Assembly: GCA_002410555.1 (NCBI GenBank)
Contig: DHSR01000083.1
Coordinates: 121,415 to 176,647, forward strand
Length of the DNA stretch: 55,233 nt
Direction of reading: 5' to 3'
Source: Bacteroidales bacterium UBA5281
GTDB taxonomy: Bacteria; Bacteroidota; Bacteroidia; Bacteroidales; Lentimicrobiaceae
In this document: positions 51,265 through 55,233 of the stretch, piece after piece
Layout: the number at the start of each line of letters is the position of its first letter
Position numbering within the stretch: the stretch's first letter is position 1
Position numbers and translations under genes: made by a program
The notes under the pieces: model-generated
Told to the model about the DNA's origin: nothing
The model's input: only the letters and a program-made list of their open reading frames with translations
Database searches by the model: none

Positions 51265-52383
51265 TTAATGTTTCTTATCGAACCGGGTTAGTTCATCCTG
51301 TCCAATTGTAGTATCGTATCCAGGTTTCTTATCCTGTTTTTGAACATAGTCTTCGAGTTTTGCCACCGTCTTGCCTTTTTTATTCAATTCAATGATCTCA
51401 TTTACTTTGTCTAAAGCAATGGGCATAAGTACATTGGGATCTGATTTATAGGCAAACCAAATAACTCGGGCAAACACATCAATTTTATGTGTAAAAGTCT
51501 CCCCTTTTTTGGTTTGCAGCACAGTATCATCGGGTGGAAAGTTTTTCAGCGCTTCATGGTAGGCTGAGAATTCATAATTCAGGCAACATTTAAGCTTACC
51601 GCATTGTCCCGCCAGTTTTTGGGGGTTGAGTGAAAGTTGCTGAATCCGGGCAGCATTGGTACTTACAGTACTAAAATTATTCAGCCAGGTAGAACAGCAG
51701 AGTTCTCGTCCACAGGTGCCAATTCCACCCAGCCGCGAAGCCTCCTGCCGGGCACCAATCTGACGCATCTCTATTCTAACTTTAAAATTTTCGGCCAGTA
51801 ACTTTATCAGCTCGCGAAAATCCACACGTTCATCTGCCGTGTAATAAAAAATGGCTTTGGTATCGTCGCCCTGGTATTCCACATCGTTGATTTTCATTTT
51901 AAGATTTAGCCCATTGGCTATCTCGCGTGACCGGAACATCGTGCTGTCTTCCTTTTCCACTGCAGTGATCCATTTTTCAATATCACTCAACCTCGCCTTG
52001 CGATATAGCTTTCGTACGCTATCTTTATGATGATCTACATTTTTACGTTTCATTTGCAGACGCACTATTTCACCTACAAGGGTCACTATCCCGATGTCGT
52101 GTCCGGGATTAGCCTCTACTGCAACTATATCGCCAACATGTACTTCGGTATCGGGGCTTATTCTAAAAAAATCCTTGCGATTATTCTTAAACCTTACCTC
52201 AACACAATCAAAAGGAACACGATTACCAGGCATGGGAAGGTGCTTCAGCCAGTCATATGCATCAAGTTTGCTGCAACTGTGTCTGAAAATATCATCATTT
52301 TTATGAATAAGGCTGGGCTGACGGCAACAACCTCTGGAAACGAAATGGTTTTGTTCGGGGGCTATTTTTTCAGGTTCTTCCAT
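51265..52383 (-). CDS. ricT: PSP1-domain protein, RicT/YaaT type
   Basis: 372 residues, cytoplasmic. The PSP1 domain contains the conserved cysteines of RicT in GTCGRELCCSTWL and QCGKLKCCLNYE. In Bacillus RicT binds Fe-S clusters with RicA/RicF and affects RNase Y-dependent RNA processing; partners are not visible here. The start MEEPEKIAPEQ and the lysine-rich tail are lineage-specific. The gene is first in the unit with gldH (57 bp) and the penicillin-binding protein, with its own candidate promoter and a terminator hairpin separating it from priA. Confidence 0.92.
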   Translation of the reverse strand: MEEPEKIAPEQNHFVSRGCCRQPSLIHKNDDIFRHSCSKLDAYDWLKHLPMPGNRVPFDCVEVRFKNNRKDFFRISPDTEVHVGDIVAVEANPGHDIGIVTLVGEIVRLQMKRKNVDHHKDSVRKLYRKARLSDIEKWITAVEKEDSTMFRSREIANGLNLKMKINDVEYQGDDTKAIFYYTADERVDFRELIKLLAENFKVRIEMRQIGARQEASRLGGIGTCGRELCCSTWLNNFSTVSTNAARIQQLSLNPQKLAGQCGKLKCCLNYEFSAYHEALKNFPPDDTVLQTKKGETFTHKIDVFARVIWFAYKSDPNVLMPIALDKVNEIIELNKKGKTVAKLEDYVQKQDKKPGYDTTIGQDELTRFDKKH

Positions 52384-52475
52384 GTGTTTTGCTTTGAATT
52401 AAAAGGATCACAGTTCATTGAACAGTGATGTATATAATGAATCATGGTCAACATCAATGCTGGCCGAAGATGGTA

Positions 52476-52483
52476 CAAATTTA
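52476..52483 (-). promoter_or_regulatory. Candidate -7 promoter element of ricT-gldH-PBP
   Basis: TAAATTTG on the minus strand, just after the priA terminator hairpin and 93 bp before the ricT ATG. Confidence 0.45.
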
Positions 52484-52496
52484 CAATAAAAGCAAC

Positions 52497-52527
52497 AATG
52501 CTGTTTAAAATTATTGCGAACAGCATT
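52497..52527 (-). terminator. Probable terminator of priA
   Basis: A perfect 9-bp stem AATGCTGTT / AACAGCATT with a 13-nt loop, starting inside the priA stop codon. It is followed on the minus strand by GTTGCTTTTATT. Confidence 0.55.
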
Positions 52528-55043
52528 TATGCCGGATCAACATCTATGATTATTTTTACGGTTTTGAAATTAGGCCCGGATAAAAATTCTCTGGTTTGTT
52601 GTGCGAGGACTACCTTCATCTGCCGGGTTTGCAGGCCCCGGTTCATTTTCAACAGCAGATTTTTAATATAGTAGTTTTTTATCCGGTTTACCATCGGATA
52701 TTCAGGCCCCAGCAAGGCTTTGCCAAAGTGTTTCCGCAACATACCGGCATAAGCATTGGCTGCTTCATCGAGCACCATCTGACTTTTATGACGCATGGAT
52801 ATGCGTATTAGCCGGGTATATGGCGGGTAACTATATTTGTACCTGTCGCGTAACTGGTGTTCAAAAAGCTGTAAATAATCATCTTCTTTCACCCATTGTA
52901 ATAAGGGATGATCGGGGTTATTGGTTTGAATCATTACCACACCTTGTTTGGTCTTTCGTCCCGAACGGCCACTTACCTGCGCCAGCAACTGATAACTTCG
53001 TTCCAACGCTCTGAAATCAGGGTAGCTCAACATACCATCGGCACTGAGTACGCCAACCAGACTCACATTCTCAAAATTCAGTCCCTTGGTAACCATTTGT
53101 GTACCCACCAGCACATTTACCTTGCCCGTTTCAAAATCACCAATCAATGACTGATAAGCATTTTTTGTCCGGGTGGTGTCAAGGTCCATACGGGCAATTT
53201 TTGCCTCAGGAAATAGCAATCCGAGTTCTTCTTCCACTTTTTCGGTTCCAAACCCACGCATAAGTATGGAAGGACTCTTACATTCCGGACAAACCGGAGG
53301 TACAGGCATGGTATAACCACAATAGTGACACTTAAGCAGGTTGATGTGTTTGTGGTAAGTTAAAGTAACATCACAGTTTATGCATCCGGGAATGTGATGA
53401 CAGACTTCACATTCCAGCCTCAGGGAAAAGCCACGGCGGTTTTGAAACAATATTACTTGTTCTCCTGCCTTAAGGGCAGCCCCAATGGCTTCGAACAGAG
53501 GAGCGGCTAAATGTGATTTCATGCGTTTAAGCCGGATTTCATTGCGGGTATCAACCATGCGTATATCGGGCATTTTCACACCACCGTATCGCTCATTAAG
53601 TTCTATCAGTTTATATTTACCGGTGCGGGCATGATAATAACTTTCTAATGCGGGTGTTGCAGAACCCAACAATACAGTAGCCTGGTGTAACTGGCCAAGC
53701 ATCAGCGCAGTATCGCGGGCATTGTAGCGGGGAGCTGGATCGTGCTGTTTGTAGCTCGTATCGTGTTCCTCATCTACTATTATTAAACCCAGTCCTGTAA
53801 AGGGCAAAAATAAGGCCGAGCGTGCACCGAGTAATATTTTGTAAGGTTGCTCTTCACGGTGATCGGAAAGTGGGGCATTGGCCTTGTTCCAGATTTCAAT
53901 GCGCTCAAATTCATTGTGCCTGGAATGATAAACTCCTACCCAATCCCCAAAATATTTCTGTAAACGTACAATGATTTGTGTGGTAAGGGCAATTTCAGGA
54001 AGCAGATATAAGACCTGTTTCTCTTGTTTAATCACTTCATCCATTAACCGGATGTATAGTTCTGTTTTGCCACTGGAAGTAACACCCTTAAGCAATATGG
54101 GTTGTGTTTCATTGAGTGCAGGTAACAAAAGATTGTAAGCCTGCTGCTGAACAGGTGTTAGCTCAATGGAAGCCGGAGCTGCTGTAGCCGGCAAATGCAT
54201 CAGCCGGCTTGAATGCCGCTGATATTGCTCTAATATCCCTTTTTTAATCAGTCCGTCAAGCTGAGCAGCAGAGGCACCCGGGCGGGAAAGCAATGCAGCA
54301 CGGGTTACTTCACGGGGCTCACCGGTGAATGGCCGTGCAATTTGAATGAAATGCATCAGAATTTCCAGCTGCCGGTAAGCTCTTTTCTGCAGGCTGTCCA
54401 TGGCATCCTGCAGTTTTGGTTCCTCCTGAAATGCATCTGACAACATGATGCATTTTTCGAAACGTGGCTTGTATTTCTCCGATAATTCCTCTTCAACCCG
54501 GATGATGCCCTTATCAATCATGGTTTTTACCAAAGGAATCACCTTAAGCACATCAACAATGCGGCTAACTTCAGTAAGGGTGAGCACCTTATGCAGTTCA
54601 AGAGCTTCTACAATCAAAAACTCCCGGTCATTAAGCATCTGGTTGTCGTGAATATATTCCGGATCGAGTATAACCCTGGTTTCACTGGCCAGTTTATAGG
54701 CAGATGGCAAGGCTGCATTCATTACTTCCCCTTCGGTACACAGGTAATAGTCAGCCATCCACTCCCAGAGTGTAAATTGCTTTTCATTCACCACCGGGAA
54801 ATCATCCACCAGGCCAAGCAAATATTTAATGGAAGTCGTTTTTGGCGGCTGCCCGTGTACGCGGCGTATAAGCCCGGTATAAAACTTCTTGGCACCGAAT
54901 TGAACCACAGCGCGCAGGCCGGGTTGCACCAGCTTATTTAATTCCTGTGGCACCCTGTAAGTGAAATATCCCTTCAGGGGCAGTGGAAGCAAAATATCGG
55001 CAAATAGTGTTTTATATTCTTCTGATGGCAAAATAAATCGCAT
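52527..55043 (-). CDS. priA: Primosomal protein N' (replication restart helicase PriA)
   Basis: 838 residues, an SF2 helicase that restarts replication at forks and D-loops. It has an N-terminal 3' DNA-binding region (PLKGYFTYRVPQEL), Walker A GVTSSGKTE, Walker B IVDEEHD, and GSATPALES (motif III). The zinc cluster comes from paired cysteines in CEVCHHIPGCINCDVTL and KCHYCGYTMPVPPVCPEC, then DLDTTRTK and QVSGRSGRKTKQG (motif VI). All eight zinc cysteines are present. The start ATG is at 55043, with a -7 element only 14 bp upstream. It is followed by its own hairpin and then ricT. Confidence 0.96.
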   Translation of the reverse strand: MRFILPSEEYKTLFADILLPLPLKGYFTYRVPQELNKLVQPGLRAVVQFGAKKFYTGLIRRVHGQPPKTTSIKYLLGLVDDFPVVNEKQFTLWEWMADYYLCTEGEVMNAALPSAYKLASETRVILDPEYIHDNQMLNDREFLIVEALELHKVLTLTEVSRIVDVLKVIPLVKTMIDKGIIRVEEELSEKYKPRFEKCIMLSDAFQEEPKLQDAMDSLQKRAYRQLEILMHFIQIARPFTGEPREVTRAALLSRPGASAAQLDGLIKKGILEQYQRHSSRLMHLPATAAPASIELTPVQQQAYNLLLPALNETQPILLKGVTSSGKTELYIRLMDEVIKQEKQVLYLLPEIALTTQIIVRLQKYFGDWVGVYHSRHNEFERIEIWNKANAPLSDHREEQPYKILLGARSALFLPFTGLGLIIVDEEHDTSYKQHDPAPRYNARDTALMLGQLHQATVLLGSATPALESYYHARTGKYKLIELNERYGGVKMPDIRMVDTRNEIRLKRMKSHLAAPLFEAIGAALKAGEQVILFQNRRGFSLRLECEVCHHIPGCINCDVTLTYHKHINLLKCHYCGYTMPVPPVCPECKSPSILMRGFGTEKVEEELGLLFPEAKIARMDLDTTRTKNAYQSLIGDFETGKVNVLVGTQMVTKGLNFENVSLVGVLSADGMLSYPDFRALERSYQLLAQVSGRSGRKTKQGVVMIQTNNPDHPLLQWVKEDDYLQLFEHQLRDRYKYSYPPYTRLIRISMRHKSQMVLDEAANAYAGMLRKHFGKALLGPEYPMVNRIKNYYIKNLLLKMNRGLQTRQMKVVLAQQTREFLSGPNFKTVKIIIDVDPA

Positions 55044-55056
55044 TTAATTGGTGGCT

Positions 55057-55064
55057 CAAAGGTA
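55057..55064 (-). promoter_or_regulatory. Candidate -7 promoter element of priA
   Basis: TACCTTTG on the minus strand, 14 bp before the ATG. The transcript would have a leader of only a few bases. The -33 region would fall in repeat block C. Confidence 0.45.
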
Positions 55065-55073
55065 AGAATTTTG

Positions 55074-55233
55074 GGCAGCGGATCGCAGATTACAGATTAA
55101 AGAACCACGCAATGACGCAGAGACATGCAAGTATTGATTGCAGATTGCAGATTGCGGATTGAATTCCTAACCACCAATCACCAATCACTAGTCACCAGTC
55201 ACTAATCACCAATTAACCGCGAATTATGTTTCA
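55074..55233. repeat. Mosaic non-coding repeat block C (runs off the window)
   Basis: Simple-word DNA like blocks A and B. GCGGATCGCAGATT at 55078-55091 is identical to 407-420, and CAGATTGCGGATTGAATT at 55148-55165 is identical to 415-432. The rest is CACCAATCAC/TAGTCACCAGTCAC/TAATCACC runs. No gene is seen. Confidence 0.85.

Noticed and set aside
52444..52671. 75-residue plus-strand open frame between ricT and priA
   Set aside because: It is mostly antisense to priA and covers the priA terminator and ricT promoter; no family resemblance.

Overview
The window comes from a Bacteroidota chromosome, most like an environmental Bacteroidales/Marinilabiliales-type bacterium. The evidence is: four large secreted proteins ending in type IX secretion (T9SS) C-terminal sorting domains; gldH next to ricT; DUF6029 and Omp28-like outer-membrane proteins; a PorT-type barrel; start codons without strong Shine-Dalgarno sequences; and several upstream regions with the Bacteroidota -7 promoter element TAnnTTTG. 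Taxonomy is inferred; no rRNA or tRNA gene was seen.

Layout. 1-741 is non-coding mosaic repeat DNA followed by a promoter and palindrome in front of the suf operon (sufB-C-D-S-E plus a DUF59/SufT-like gene, 742-6529, + strand), which builds Fe-S clusters. A biotin-dependent carboxyltransferase subunit without a biotin domain (6533-8263, -) converges on it. A minus-strand cluster, manA - tlpA-like thioredoxin - DUF6029 barrel - Omp28-like thioredoxin lipoprotein (12670 down to 8505), ends in a clear terminator. Two large minus-strand T9SS cargo proteins (12833-16924 and 17004-19073) share an Ig-like segment followed by a module of exactly 269 residues, present three times in the two genes. I do not recognise this module, and it is the best candidate here for something undescribed.

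19512-22438 (+) holds acyl-CoA dehydrogenase, etfB and etfA. Then come miaB, an isolated Wza/Wzc-type exopolysaccharide export pair whose kinase ends in a Gly-Tyr hexanucleotide repeat, a NUDIX hydrolase and a U32 (TrhP-like) protein. A second mosaic repeat block (29371-29808) precedes a PHP-type histidinol phosphatase. An MsbA-like ABC exporter (-) and rbfA plus a LolC/E-type permease (+) are divergent. Two adjacent gingipain-like C25 peptidases of about 1300 residues each (34702-42483) follow, ending in a perfect 15-bp terminator hairpin.

42976-55043 contains a NYN-nuclease/cold-shock-domain fusion, a PorT-like barrel, a cysteine-rich CAP-domain protein, an OmpR/PhoR-type two-component system, and a minus-strand run priA - ricT - gldH - class A PBP - polyprenyl synthase. 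A third mosaic repeat patch (55074-55233) lies upstream of priA and runs off the window; it shares exact words with the first patch. Overall this is a housekeeping region (Fe-S assembly, translation, replication restart, envelope synthesis) with cell-surface and secreted cargo genes set into it.
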